NCBI RefSeq assembly: GCF_002261225.1
Contig: NZ_NEVM01000005.1
Coordinates: 496,001-560,000 of the forward strand
DNA from: Bordetella genomosp. 10
GTDB lineage: Bacteria; Pseudomonadota; Gammaproteobacteria; Burkholderiales; Burkholderiaceae_B
Direction: 5' to 3'
Length of the DNA: 64,000 bases
Below are positions 27,223 through 36,007 of the stretch, one piece after another; positions within the stretch are counted from its first letter, which is position 1; each line of letters opens with the position of its first letter. The notes below the pieces were generated by a model. That model was not told where the DNA came from and made no database searches. It worked only from the letters and a program-made list of their open reading frames with translations. The position numbers and the translations under genes are program-made.

Positions 27223-29120
27223 GCCGGCCGCTCCCTCGCGTCCATCGCCGGCCGAGCGCTGCGGCGGTCGAACAGGCAGGCCTGCGGCCCGCCGCGCCCC
27301 TCCTCGCGCCAGCGCTCCACCAGGCGCGGCGCCAGGGCGCAGCCCTGGAAGTAGCCCGGTCCGCTACGATCGAAGCGGAAGATTTCCTGGGTCTGGATGC
27401 AGCCGCTTTCCATGCCCGTGATTTCCGTGATGGACGTGATCACGCGGCGGCCATCTGGCAGGCGCGCCTGCTGCACGATGACGTGGATGCTGGAAGCGAT
27501 GTGCTCGCGCACCGCGGCCAGCGGCAAGTCCATGCCCGCCATCAGTATCATGGTTTCCAGCCGGGCCAGGGCATCGCGCGGGCTGTTGGCGTGCAAGGTG
27601 GTCATCGAGCCCTCGTGCCCGGTATTCATCGCCGCCAGCATGTCGAAGGCCTCGGCGCCCCGGCACTCGCCGACGATGATGCGGTCCGGACGCATGCGCA
27701 GCGCGTTGCGCACCAGGTCGCGGATTTCGATGCGCCCCCGCCCTTCCTGGTTGGCGGGGCGCGCCTCCAGGCCGACCAGGTGGGCGTGGCGCAGGCGCAG
27801 TTCGGCCGCGTCTTCGATGGTGACGATGCGTTCGTCGTCGGGGATGGCGTTCGACAGGATGTTCAGCAAGGTGGTCTTGCCCGAGCCGGTGCCGCCCGCC
27901 ACCACCAGGTTCACCTTTTCGCGCACGCACAGCGTCAGGAACTGCGTCATGGCGGCATCGAGCGAACCGATGCGCTGCAAGTCCTCCATGGTCAGCGCAT
28001 GCCGGGGGAATTTGCGTATGGTCAGGCATGCGCCTTTCAAGGCGATGGGCGCCACCACCGCATTGACCCGAGACCCGTCGGGCAGGCGGGCGTCCACCAT
28101 GGGCGCGCTTTCGTCGATGCGCCGGCCGATGGGCGCGACGATTCTTTCGATGACGCCCAGGACGGCCTGCTCGCTGCTGAAGGTAGCGCCGTGGCGCAAC
28201 AGGCGGCCGCGGCGCTCGATATAGATTTCATCGTGGCGGTTGACCATGATTTCGCTGATGGCGGGGTCCTCCAGCAGCGGCGACAAGGGGCCCAGCCCCA
28301 CGGCTTCGTCCAGCACCTGGCGCAGCAGCGCCCGCCGGTCCGCGTGCAGGGGCAGATGGCCGTCCTCGCGCACCAGATCTTCGAGCAGGCGCTGGGCTTC
28401 GCTGCGCAGCATCGCATCGCTCATTCTGGCAACGTCGCGGCGGCGCAGGTCGAGGGCATCCAGCAGGGCCGCGTGCAGGCGCCGGCGGTGCGGCAGCATT
28501 TCGAACGCGGCCTGGCAAGCCGCCGAGGGCGTGGACGCGCCGGACGCGAGGCCGTGGGTGGGCGGCTCGCGGCAGGATGGGGCGGCGGAGGGTTCGAGGG
28601 CCGCGGCGTGTTCGTCCGGCTTGTCGGACTTGCCGCCGCGCTTGTCTTGGTCCCTACCCTGGTCCCTGCCCTTGACGTTGTCTTTGACGTTACCCTCGCC
28701 ATTGCCCTCCTCGTTACCCTCGCCGTCGCCTTCGCGCTCGCCGCCGGCGTCCCCTGGCTGTCCCGCGACCGCGCGCATGCCGATCGCGCCCCCCGTCCCG
28801 GGCGGCGACGCCTCGCCTTCCGAATCGGGATGGCCGATCAGGCGCGCGCGGATCAGGCAAGGCCCGACCAGGATCTCGTCGCCCGGCCCCAGCGGACCGT
28901 GCTGGGCAACGCGCCGGCCATTGACCAGCGTGCCGGCCAGCGCCCCCAGGTCGTCGATCACGATGCCCATGGCCACCACCGACAACCGCGCGTGCTCGCG
29001 GCCCACGCGCCAATGGCGTATCCGCACATCGCAGTGGGAAGCGCGGCCCACCAGCACGGGCGGCGCGAGCCGCACCAGGCGGTTCGCCCCATCATCGAAA
29101 CGCAAGTCCAATTCCAGCAT
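27219..29120 (-). CDS. cpaF: Tad secretion ATPase CpaF/TadA with N-terminal FHA domain
   Basis: This is the cytoplasmic hexameric ATPase powering Flp pilus assembly. From the ATG at 29120 the protein is 633 residues. An FHA domain (~1-95) has GRASH (25-29), REH (41-43) and NGRR (67-70), the phosphothreonine-binding residues. A hydrophilic low-complexity linker (~125-165) follows, then the type II/IV ATPase domain (~210-600): Walker A GGTGSGKTT (409-417), Asp box IVTIEDAAEL, Walker B IIVGE (~481-485), and His box HEGSMTTLHANS. FHA fused to CpaF is less common than the bare ATPase and suggests control by a Ser/Thr kinase. It starts 7 bp after the secretin stop. Confidence 0.92.
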   Translation of the reverse strand: MLELDLRFDDGANRLVRLAPPVLVGRASHCDVRIRHWRVGREHARLSVVAMGIVIDDLGALAGTLVNGRRVAQHGPLGPGDEILVGPCLIRARLIGHPDSEGEASPPGTGGAIGMRAVAGQPGDAGGEREGDGEGNEEGNGEGNVKDNVKGRDQGRDQDKRGGKSDKPDEHAAALEPSAAPSCREPPTHGLASGASTPSAACQAAFEMLPHRRRLHAALLDALDLRRRDVARMSDAMLRSEAQRLLEDLVREDGHLPLHADRRALLRQVLDEAVGLGPLSPLLEDPAISEIMVNRHDEIYIERRGRLLRHGATFSSEQAVLGVIERIVAPIGRRIDESAPMVDARLPDGSRVNAVVAPIALKGACLTIRKFPRHALTMEDLQRIGSLDAAMTQFLTLCVREKVNLVVAGGTGSGKTTLLNILSNAIPDDERIVTIEDAAELRLRHAHLVGLEARPANQEGRGRIEIRDLVRNALRMRPDRIIVGECRGAEAFDMLAAMNTGHEGSMTTLHANSPRDALARLETMILMAGMDLPLAAVREHIASSIHVIVQQARLPDGRRVITSITEITGMESGCIQTQEIFRFDRSGPGYFQGCALAPRLVERWREEGRGGPQACLFDRRSARPAMDARERPA

Positions 29121-29127
29121 GGCGTCC

Positions 29128-30612
29128 TCAAGGCAAATCGGGCGGGTAAGACGGCGCCGGCGGATGGGGAACAAGGGATGCCTGCGCCTCGCCGGTGTAG
29201 CCGGCCTGGACCATGTCCCACTGCCCCCACTGCGAGCCGCTGCCGCTGTAGGGGTCCCATTGCGTCCGCGCCGCCATGCCGGCATCCGGCGCCAGCAGGC
29301 GGGGCGGCGTATCGAACGATTCCCGCAATAGGGCCTGGCCGCGCCTGACGGTCTCGCGCATGCCGGGGTCCCGTCCGGATATCACCGTGGGCGTGACGAA
29401 GATGGCCAGCTCCGTTTCCTGGATTTCCTCGCGGCGGCTGCCGAACCAGCCGCCGATCCACGGCAGTTCGCTCAAGACCGGCAGGCCCGACGTGGCGCGC
29501 GCCTTGCGGCGGGACAGGAAGCCGCCGATGACCAGCGTATGGCCGGACCGCACGTTGAATTCCGTCACGGCCCGCCGCGTCTTGAGGGCGGGGCCGGCCG
29601 GCGACGGCAGCGTCTCATCCACCGAACTGGCCTCGACTTCGATGCGGGAACGGACGGCGCCGCTGGCGCCGATGGAAGGCGTGACGCGCAAGGACACGCC
29701 ATAGGGCTTGAAAACGGTCTTGGCCTGGCCGTTGCGGTCCGTCGTCGCGTAGGGCACCTCGCCGCCCGCCAGGAACTCCGCCGTGGCGCCGCTGCGCGCC
29801 AATAGCCGGGGCTGGGCCAGGACCACGGCTTCGCCGGATTGCGCCAGCAGGTTCAGGCGCGCGCCCAGCAAGGCGTTCAGCCCCATATAGCCCGCCAGCG
29901 GCGCCGCGCGCAAAGGCGTGGACAGGGGCGCCTCGCCGGGCCGCCGCGCCAGGCGGCCGCTGGAGACGGCATCCAGGCTGACGCCCGTGTACAGGCCGCC
30001 CTCGGTGGCGCCATCCCAGCGCATGCCCAGTTCCGACAGCCGTCCGCGCGGCAATTCGATCACCTGCACGTCCAACTGGACCATGCGGTCCCAGCCGACC
30101 TTGCCGGTGAAGTCCAGGACCTGGGGATAGCGCTGCGCCAGCGCCGCGACGCGGGCCTGGTCCGCGTCGCTGAGGTCGTTGCCTTCGACGACGACGTGCT
30201 CGCCCACCGCGACGCCGCGCGCGCCCGGAATGCGCGCGAGCAAGGTGTCGATCTCCGAGCGGGCGCTGTGCGTGCCGGCGGGCATGACGCGCAGCCGATA
30301 GGCGCTGCGCCGCCCGCCGGCCCAGACGTGCAGCGAGGACTCGCCGGCGGCCCGCGCGAACACGATGACGTCGCGGCCATCCGCGGCCAAGGCCTGCAAG
30401 ACCCGGCCGTCCCCTACCGCCACGCGGTTGACGCCCTTGTGCGACAGCACGCGGGTTTCACCGACCAGCATGTCGAGGACCCGTGGGGCTTCGGCCGATG
30501 GCGGCCGCGCGTCGCCGGCGTGCACGGCCGGAGCGGCCAGCAAGACGCCGACCAGCGCGATGCGCGTAAAGCGGACGATGCAGGGAGTACAGGAAATGCC
30601 AGGAATCCTCAT
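29128..30612 (-). CDS. cpaC: Tad outer-membrane secretin
   Basis: CpaC/RcpA is the outer-membrane channel for the Flp pilus. The 494-residue protein has a signal peptide (~1-32, ending VHA), a pilus-type N-terminal domain (DMLVGETRVLSHKGVNRVAVGD), a BON-like segment (~115-170), and the secretin domain (~190-430, with LLARSGATAEFLAGGEVPY and HTLVIGGFLSRR). It overlaps cpaB by 4 bp. Confidence 0.92.
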   Translation of the reverse strand: MRIPGISCTPCIVRFTRIALVGVLLAAPAVHAGDARPPSAEAPRVLDMLVGETRVLSHKGVNRVAVGDGRVLQALAADGRDVIVFARAAGESSLHVWAGGRRSAYRLRVMPAGTHSARSEIDTLLARIPGARGVAVGEHVVVEGNDLSDADQARVAALAQRYPQVLDFTGKVGWDRMVQLDVQVIELPRGRLSELGMRWDGATEGGLYTGVSLDAVSSGRLARRPGEAPLSTPLRAAPLAGYMGLNALLGARLNLLAQSGEAVVLAQPRLLARSGATAEFLAGGEVPYATTDRNGQAKTVFKPYGVSLRVTPSIGASGAVRSRIEVEASSVDETLPSPAGPALKTRRAVTEFNVRSGHTLVIGGFLSRRKARATSGLPVLSELPWIGGWFGSRREEIQETELAIFVTPTVISGRDPGMRETVRRGQALLRESFDTPPRLLAPDAGMAARTQWDPYSGSGSQWGQWDMVQAGYTGEAQASLVPHPPAPSYPPDLP

Positions 30613-31538
30613 GGCCGGTCTCCCGTCGTCGTGCGCGCGCCAGGCCGGCTCCGGCTGACCAGGCCCTTGGGCAGGGGCGCGTCGAACAGCCCCGGCGGCG
30701 CGGCGTGCGTGTCGTCGCCCTCGCCCGGGCCTTCGCCGCCAATCTGGTCTCCATACAGGATGGACACCGACGGCGCGGGCCGGTCGACTTCCACGCCCAG
30801 CAAGCCGGCCAGGTCGCCGCGCGCGGCCACGGTGGCGGGCTGTTCATCGCGGTGGTGGCGAAGAATGGCCGTGATGGTGCCGTCCTGGCGCGCGGCGACG
30901 AGCTTGACGGCATCCTCCGGCCCGGCATCGAGGGTGATGGTCGAATACGCCGCCCCGTCGCCCTCCTGGACGCCGGCGGGACCGGTCTCCCCTTCGCGGC
31001 CGGCCTGGCGTCCCGTCGCCAGCACCCGCACGCCTTGCAGCAGCGGCGCGGTGATGCGCCGGCGCTGATGCTCGAACGACACGTACAGGTCCAGCAGATC
31101 CCCCGCCTGCAGCATGCCCGACAGCGAATTGATGTCGTCCACGGGAATCGTGATGGCCCGCCGCCCCGTCGCCACGCGCCGCGACAAGGCCTGCGGGCCG
31201 GCGCTCGCCAGATGCGCCGCCAGCAAGGGCTCGCCGGCCCGCAAGGCATGCGTCAGCACGCTGCCGCTGGCCTGCACGGCGTCTTCGGGCGGCAGGCTGC
31301 CGCTGACCGCCCAGGCCTGCGGGATGTCGCGCACGGCGAGATGATCGATGCCGATGTGCGTGCCCGCTTCGAGATCCTGGGCGGCGACCAGGCGCGGCAC
31401 GGTGGGCTGGCGCAGTTCGGACTCGATCTGCGCGATGCGGCCCTGGATGTGATGACGCGCGGCCCATGCCGCCAGCAGCCCGGCGGCGAGGGCGACGACG
31501 GCCATGAGCCAGCGTTGACGAAAGACGAATCGCGCCAT
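30609..31538 (-). CDS. cpaB: Tad pilus assembly protein CpaB
   Basis: CpaB/RcpC is a periplasmic, membrane-anchored assembly factor. The 309-residue protein has one N-terminal helix (~10-28), a SAF domain (VPRLVAAQDLEAGTHIGIDHLAVRDIP), and an RcpC-type region with RRAITIPVDDINSLSGMLQAGDLLDLYVS. It follows the unknown secreted protein by 6 bp and overlaps the secretin gene. Confidence 0.9.
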   Translation of the reverse strand: MARFVFRQRWLMAVVALAAGLLAAWAARHHIQGRIAQIESELRQPTVPRLVAAQDLEAGTHIGIDHLAVRDIPQAWAVSGSLPPEDAVQASGSVLTHALRAGEPLLAAHLASAGPQALSRRVATGRRAITIPVDDINSLSGMLQAGDLLDLYVSFEHQRRRITAPLLQGVRVLATGRQAGREGETGPAGVQEGDGAAYSTITLDAGPEDAVKLVAARQDGTITAILRHHRDEQPATVAARGDLAGLLGVEVDRPAPSVSILYGDQIGGEGPGEGDDTHAAPPGLFDAPLPKGLVSRSRPGARTTTGDRP

Positions 31539-31544
31539 GGCCGC

Positions 31545-32294
31545 TTACTCCCGCCAATCCAGCACGGTGACGATGCCGCTGCCGGCCTGCTGTTCGACGA
31601 CGACGATGGACAACTGGATGGAGGCCTTGGACCAGCGGCCCGGAAATGCCGTTTCCGGCTCGTCCGCGCGCCAGCCGGCGCCTTGCAGGGACGCGCGCAG
31701 GCGCGGCCGCAGCGCGGCGGGCGCGGCGCCATGCGTCCACACCTGCCGGACGCCGGCGCGCCGCGCTTCCCGCCACCGGACGTCGAAATGCAGCCTTGCG
31801 CCATCGGGTTGCCATGGCGCCGCGGACAAGCGCGCGGCGGGCTGCCGCAGCGGCAAGCGGGACAACGTGCCCTGGGTCCAGCCTCGTCCGCCATCGGTCA
31901 GGCGCGCCGACCAATGGAACTGGGCGTCCATGCCCGACAGCACCACCATCCCCGGCGCCACCAGGAGATCGCGCAGCACCGGCAACTGCTTCGACAGCCA
32001 GCGGGCAATCTCCCGTATGTCGCCGGGCGCCTCGAAGATCCAACCGCTCATGGCCTGTCCTTGCACCCGCAGTTCCTCGCCCGCCGACAGGTAATGTCCC
32101 CCGGGCGGCAGCATCGGCAGCGGCGCGCCGGGCAGCGCCGGCATCTCCGCCGGCACCGTTGACACCACTGACACTACGGGCGCCATGGACGCCATCGCCG
32201 GCACGCGCGCCGCCAGCGCCTCGCCTGGCAAGGCCGGACCGCAAAGAAAGGCCGCCCCGCAGGCCGCAACGAACGATCGTTTCATCACCCTCAT
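31545..32294 (-). CDS. Tad-cluster secreted protein of unknown function
   Basis: The protein is about 250 residues and begins MRVMKRSFVAACGAAFLCG, a clear signal peptide. I see no family I can name in the mature part; it has repeated Trp/Arg-rich beta-like stretches. Its position between TadE-like and CpaB genes suggests an outer-membrane or periplasmic accessory role. A GAGGGTGG sequence lies before the ATG at 32294; an internal ATG at 32285 is also possible. The frame continues further upstream but overlaps the TadE-like gene. Confidence 0.65.
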   Translation of the reverse strand: MRVMKRSFVAACGAAFLCGPALPGEALAARVPAMASMAPVVSVVSTVPAEMPALPGAPLPMLPPGGHYLSAGEELRVQGQAMSGWIFEAPGDIREIARWLSKQLPVLRDLLVAPGMVVLSGMDAQFHWSARLTDGGRGWTQGTLSRLPLRQPAARLSAAPWQPDGARLHFDVRWREARRAGVRQVWTHGAAPAALRPRLRASLQGAGWRADEPETAFPGRWSKASIQLSIVVVEQQAGSGIVTVLDWRE

Positions 32295-32304
32295 CCACCC
32301 TCGT

Positions 32305-32949
32305 TCAACGTTTGAGTCCGGTCCACGGGCGCCCTGCGCCGCGCGCGCCGAGACGCTCCTCCGGCACCAGGTCGGCCCATCGCGACAACCAGTCGAAATC
32401 GGGCGCCGCCCGCCCCCATCCCGCATCGATGCGGGCCAAGGCCGCGGCGACCCGGCGTCCGGCGCGCCGGGTGGGCTCGGCGGCTCGACGCCACGCCGCC
32501 CGGTTAGCGGCGATGAGATCCTGCGCCTCGCGATCGCCGGCGGCGTGGCCCGCGCCGCCGATGAGCGCCGTATGCCGCCGCAATAGACCCGCGCCGGTCC
32601 CCGTGCCCTGCCTGACGGCGCGCGCGCCGGCATATGCGGTGAGCAGGCCGTCCCGCGCCATGCGCCAGTCCCGCCGCAGGCCCGCCGTGGCCGCGCCGCC
32701 GGGCAGGGAAAAACCCGCCGGCGACGCATGCTGTTCGACAACATGAGCCGGGGCTATGGAAGACGAACGCCCCGTGCCGCCATGTGCCGCGTGGAAGGCC
32801 TGCAAGCGGCTGGCATGCGCGGCCCGCAGGCCGTGGCCATGCCATTCGCCCAACAGCGCCACGCCGGCGGACAGCGACAGCAGCAAGGCCATGACCAGGC
32901 CGGCTTCCAGCAAGGCGAAACCGCCCTGCCGCCGTGGATCACGGTTCAT
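32305..32949 (-). CDS. TadE-like pseudopilin
   Basis: The 214-residue protein begins MNRDPRRQGGFALLEAGLVMALLLSLSAG. This is a TadE/F-type prepilin start: a basic leader, a Gly, then a hydrophobic helix with Glu at about position +5. The rest is Ala/Arg-rich and without a named domain. A GGGAG ribosome binding site precedes the ATG at 32949. It overlaps the end of the interrupted TadG-like gene by 11 bp. Confidence 0.7.
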   Translation of the reverse strand: MNRDPRRQGGFALLEAGLVMALLLSLSAGVALLGEWHGHGLRAAHASRLQAFHAAHGGTGRSSSIAPAHVVEQHASPAGFSLPGGAATAGLRRDWRMARDGLLTAYAGARAVRQGTGTGAGLLRRHTALIGGAGHAAGDREAQDLIAANRAAWRRAAEPTRRAGRRVAAALARIDAGWGRAAPDFDWLSRWADLVPEERLGARGAGRPWTGLKR

Positions 32950-33563
32950 CGCCAGCTCCCGATCGGCCTGGGAATTCGCCGGAAAATCGGCGTGACAATT
33001 GGCGCGGGAATTGGCCCGGCGATCCACGCTCCAATTCCCCCGCCGACGCGCCCGGCCATCCCGCGCCGCGCGCCGCCACCAGGCGCGCCTGCCAATACGG
33101 CCGGAACAGGGTGGCGATTTCCTCGCGCCCGTCCTCGCGCGGCCGCGGGCGAACGAAATACGTCTCCGCGGCGCTGGACACGGTGACGTGCTCGCCCGGC
33201 GCAAGCCCGCTATACGCATAGCGTCCCTGCGCATGGGAGGCGCCCGCGCCGGCCAGCGCGGGCAGGAGTTCGGCCGGCTGGCGCAAGACGATCTCGAAGC
33301 CGGCGGGCCGGGAAGCCCGGCTCAATGGCACTTCCGCATAAGCCGGCATGCCGCGCCCCTGCCAGCGCTGGCGTTGCTGCACCGCATAGGCGTAGGCAAG
33401 CGGATTGTTGTGGCCGTTCAACAAATCCCAACCGGCGTTTTCCTGCACCCAGCGCCAGAAGCTTTGCCGCGAAAAATCCGCCGGCGCGCGTGGCAAGGCC
33501 GCTTCTTCATCCTGCCGGCCGGGATTGCGCACCCTGCCCCATCCCATCGCGTATTCGCGGTAG
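32939..33563 (-). pseudogene. 3' part of TadG-like gene, cut by the integrative element
   Basis: After the shared core this fragment encodes 205 residues (EYAMGWGRVRNPG..., SFWRWVQENAGWDLLNGHNNPLAYAY...). It continues in frame from the fragment ending at 50,876 on the other side of the element. It has no start of its own; the first Met (33547) is internal to the parent protein. It may still be translated at low level from that Met but would lack the membrane helix. Confidence 0.85.
33557..33563. other. attL core of the integrative element
   Basis: GCGGTAG here is matched by GCGGTAG at 50876-50882. The chromosomal gene reads out of one core and into the other in the same reading phase (codons TAC CGC on the minus strand), which identifies the junctions. 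CATCCCAT repeats at 33540, 33597 and 33650 and the TTGTACCC pair at 33680-33703 may be integrase arm sites. Confidence 0.75.
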
Positions 33564-33679
33564 CGCCAAAATTGGAGTTTTCATGGAGTCTCACCGCATC
33601 CCATGAAAGCGACAAAACCCTTTAAGATCAAATACTTATTTATCCACAACATCCCATGAGGATTCAGGAAAGCGCACGC

Positions 33680-33703
33680 CAATTTGTACCCTAATTTGTA
33701 CCC
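33680..33703 (+). repeat. Left TTGTACCC pair, candidate integrase arm site
   Basis: CAATTTGTACCC and TAATTTGTACCC stand in tandem with a 12-bp period. A very similar pair in the same orientation lies at 50785-50809 near the right end. Such repeats near attachment sites commonly bind integrase or excisionase. Confidence 0.55.
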
Positions 33704-33745
33704 TGAACCGGCCAAAAAACGACCTTTGAGAAGCGGTAATACCCC

Positions 33746-35188
33746 ATGGCTCGATACCAACTGACCGATCGCAAGATCGCTACAGCGAAGCCCATCGACA
33801 AGGAGTACTTCCTCGCCGACGGCGACGGACTGTATCTCCGAGTGCGCCCGGGCACTCACAATCAGCCGACCGGTCTTCGAACATGGATCTTCCGGTACAC
33901 CAACCTGTCAGGCAAACCAGACAAGAAGTCTCTGGGCACCTATCCAGAACGCACACTGGCCGCCGCGCGCGACGAAGCAGAGAAATGCCGACGACTATTA
34001 CTGGACGAGATCGATCCGCGCTCTACCGAGCAGAAGATTCCTAAAACAGTTCTACAGGCCGTCGACCAATGGATCAAAGAATCGCTCGTCAACCGGCGCT
34101 TACCGCACGGCGTCCACGTGTGCAGGTTGCGGCTCAATAAGCACATCCTGGCCCATATCGGCAATGACAGCCTTAGAACCCTTACCCGTCCAAAGCTAAT
34201 CGGCCTCCTGGATCGCATCAGACTGAACGGCACGCCGGCACAAGCGGGTTGCGTGCTCATCGACTTGGTCCAGATGTTGAACTACGCCGAGGACCGTGAT
34301 TGGGTCGTGAAGAACCCAATCCGAACCCTGAAAAAGAGAGACATTGAAGTCGAAGATGTCGTGCGCGAGCGGGTCTTGCACCCTCCAGAAATCCTGATAC
34401 TTCGCGATCGACTGGTCCAACCGATCTATATGACCAATGCCTGCAAGGCGGGGATATGGATTGGGCTGTCCACGCTCTGCCGTGCTGGTGAGATTGCTGG
34501 CTGCACGGAGGACGAGATCGATTGGGAAACACGGACATGGCGTTTGGCACCCGAGCGTACGAAATCAAAGCGCGAGCACCTCATCCATCTCTCAGACTTC
34601 GCCTTCTACTGGTTCTGCAAGCTTCGCGATTCACCTGTTCGGCAAACGGAGTATCTAGTGCCGGGTCTAAAGGGCGCTCCTCATGCGAAGTACGGTTCTT
34701 TCTCGCATCAGATCACAGCAAGGCAGAAGGATGATGGCGACATTCGAGACGCGGACAGCCTCCTCCTGCCTAAGGGCAAGTGGACCATGCATGACCTACG
34801 CCGTACTGGTGCCACGCTGATGGGCGAGCTCGGCGTCCCGGAAGACATCATCGAGCGATGCCTCAATCACCGAAAATCGAATCGGGACGAGAAAAATACC
34901 CTCATCTACACCTACCAGAAACAGCAGCGCCTGTTCGAACGAAAGATGGCCTTCGACACACTGGGGAAGTACCTCATGAATCTCCTGGGGCATCCAGATA
35001 CTTGGCGTCCGACGTCCGAGAACTGCACCGTTCGGGCTGAACTTCCTGACATGGTCGGGCAGTACCAAAAAGAATGGATGCTGGCCAGTCAACAATTGGC
35101 TCAGCTTCTTCCCCTCCTCCAGAAGGAGACGATGGAAACGTTGTCACCGCAGAGCCAGGCTAGACCCGCTGTGGTATCACTGCAATAA
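33746..35188 (+). CDS. Tyrosine integrase, P4/DUF4102 type (copy 1)
   Basis: The 480-residue protein has an N-terminal DUF4102 arm-binding domain (~1-95), a SAM-like core-binding domain (~100-190) and a catalytic domain. Active-site residues are Arg246 (LCRAGE), His349 and Arg352 (HDLRRTG), His375 (CLNHR), and a Tyr in LIYTY (388 or 390). It is intact and probably catalyses integration and excision of this element, given its place next to attL. Roughly 80% identical by eye to the second integrase at 44688. Confidence 0.93.
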   Translation: MARYQLTDRKIATAKPIDKEYFLADGDGLYLRVRPGTHNQPTGLRTWIFRYTNLSGKPDKKSLGTYPERTLAAARDEAEKCRRLLLDEIDPRSTEQKIPKTVLQAVDQWIKESLVNRRLPHGVHVCRLRLNKHILAHIGNDSLRTLTRPKLIGLLDRIRLNGTPAQAGCVLIDLVQMLNYAEDRDWVVKNPIRTLKKRDIEVEDVVRERVLHPPEILILRDRLVQPIYMTNACKAGIWIGLSTLCRAGEIAGCTEDEIDWETRTWRLAPERTKSKREHLIHLSDFAFYWFCKLRDSPVRQTEYLVPGLKGAPHAKYGSFSHQITARQKDDGDIRDADSLLLPKGKWTMHDLRRTGATLMGELGVPEDIIERCLNHRKSNRDEKNTLIYTYQKQQRLFERKMAFDTLGKYLMNLLGHPDTWRPTSENCTVRAELPDMVGQYQKEWMLASQQLAQLLPLLQKETMETLSPQSQARPAVVSLQ

Positions 35189-35432
35189 CAGGAAATTTCG
35201 ATCCGCCCCCCACCTTGTCATCGAAGTGTTCCCAGGCTGTTAGCGTACTCATACCCAGCACCTTCTAGAGACTGTCCTCCAAGACATGCCGCCTTCAATG
35301 GCCCTCCGTCCAGTCAGCCTGCCACCCCTGTCTTGCGTACCGCCCCTCGAGCATGGATGAAGCTGAGGATTGGAAGGGAAAGCATGGTCAGCCTAGTCCG
35401 GGCAATACGGAGAAATGTCTACGACCCAGCGG

Positions 35433-35610
35433 GCGTGGATCAGTTGGTCATCTGCAGGAACGCTCGTTTTCTGCAATTAGATCGCGTTATGGGACAAAAA
35501 ATGGCACATTGCGCGAAGTCATTACAGCCGTAGGGCGCCGTCATGCTAAGCGAGAGCGAATTGGGTGTGCGGTTGTTGAACCGCACCCCGCGGCGCATCG
35601 TCTTCAATAG
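35433..35610 (+). pseudogene. Remnant of a LysR-type regulator N-terminus
   Basis: The frame contains an in-frame stop at 35531-35533. Before it lies a segment resembling the LysR HTH start. After it, SESELGVRLLNRTPRRIVFN matches the end of the LysR winged helix almost perfectly. The rest of the gene is missing. The whole 35189-35603 interval has no other gene I can support. Confidence 0.45.
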
Positions 35611-35828
35611 CCCTCGTCCAGCCAGCCCTCCGTCACTGCCTCGCGTACAGGTACGCTGGGCACAACTCGCACGTCATCGGGCACCACCACGCACCAACGC
35701 CCGCCATCGATGGCCAGCGTTGTCTTGCCTTCCTGCTCTAGCTCGTCGGCATCCAGCACGCCGTAAACCGGGAAATCGAATCCCTGGTTCGCCCAGTTAC
35801 GCAGCAACGCCACCCGCAGTTCGTCCAT
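35604..35828 (-). CDS. Small hypothetical protein
   Basis: The 74-residue acidic protein begins MDELRVALLRNWANQGFDFPVYGV. A strong GAGGAG ribosome binding site sits 6 nt before the ATG at 35828, which favours this over the Met six codons earlier. Composition looks like a folded soluble domain. No family is recognised. It is a single gene between the integrase and the defence operon. Confidence 0.6.
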   Translation of the reverse strand: MDELRVALLRNWANQGFDFPVYGVLDADELEQEGKTTLAIDGGRWCVVVPDDVRVVPSVPVREAVTEGWLDEGY

Positions 35829-36007
35829 CGCATTCTCCTCGTCCATGAAGCCAAGCCGAGATCTTCCTGCGGATCAATTCGTTGGCGATAGACGTAGAAC
35901 TACGTACAACCCACAAAATCAGACAAAACGAAGGCATGTTGGCCATGTGTAGATCGTGATCATGACCACATTGGCACAGGGTAGCCTCTCTTATAGGGTT
36001 ACCCCCG

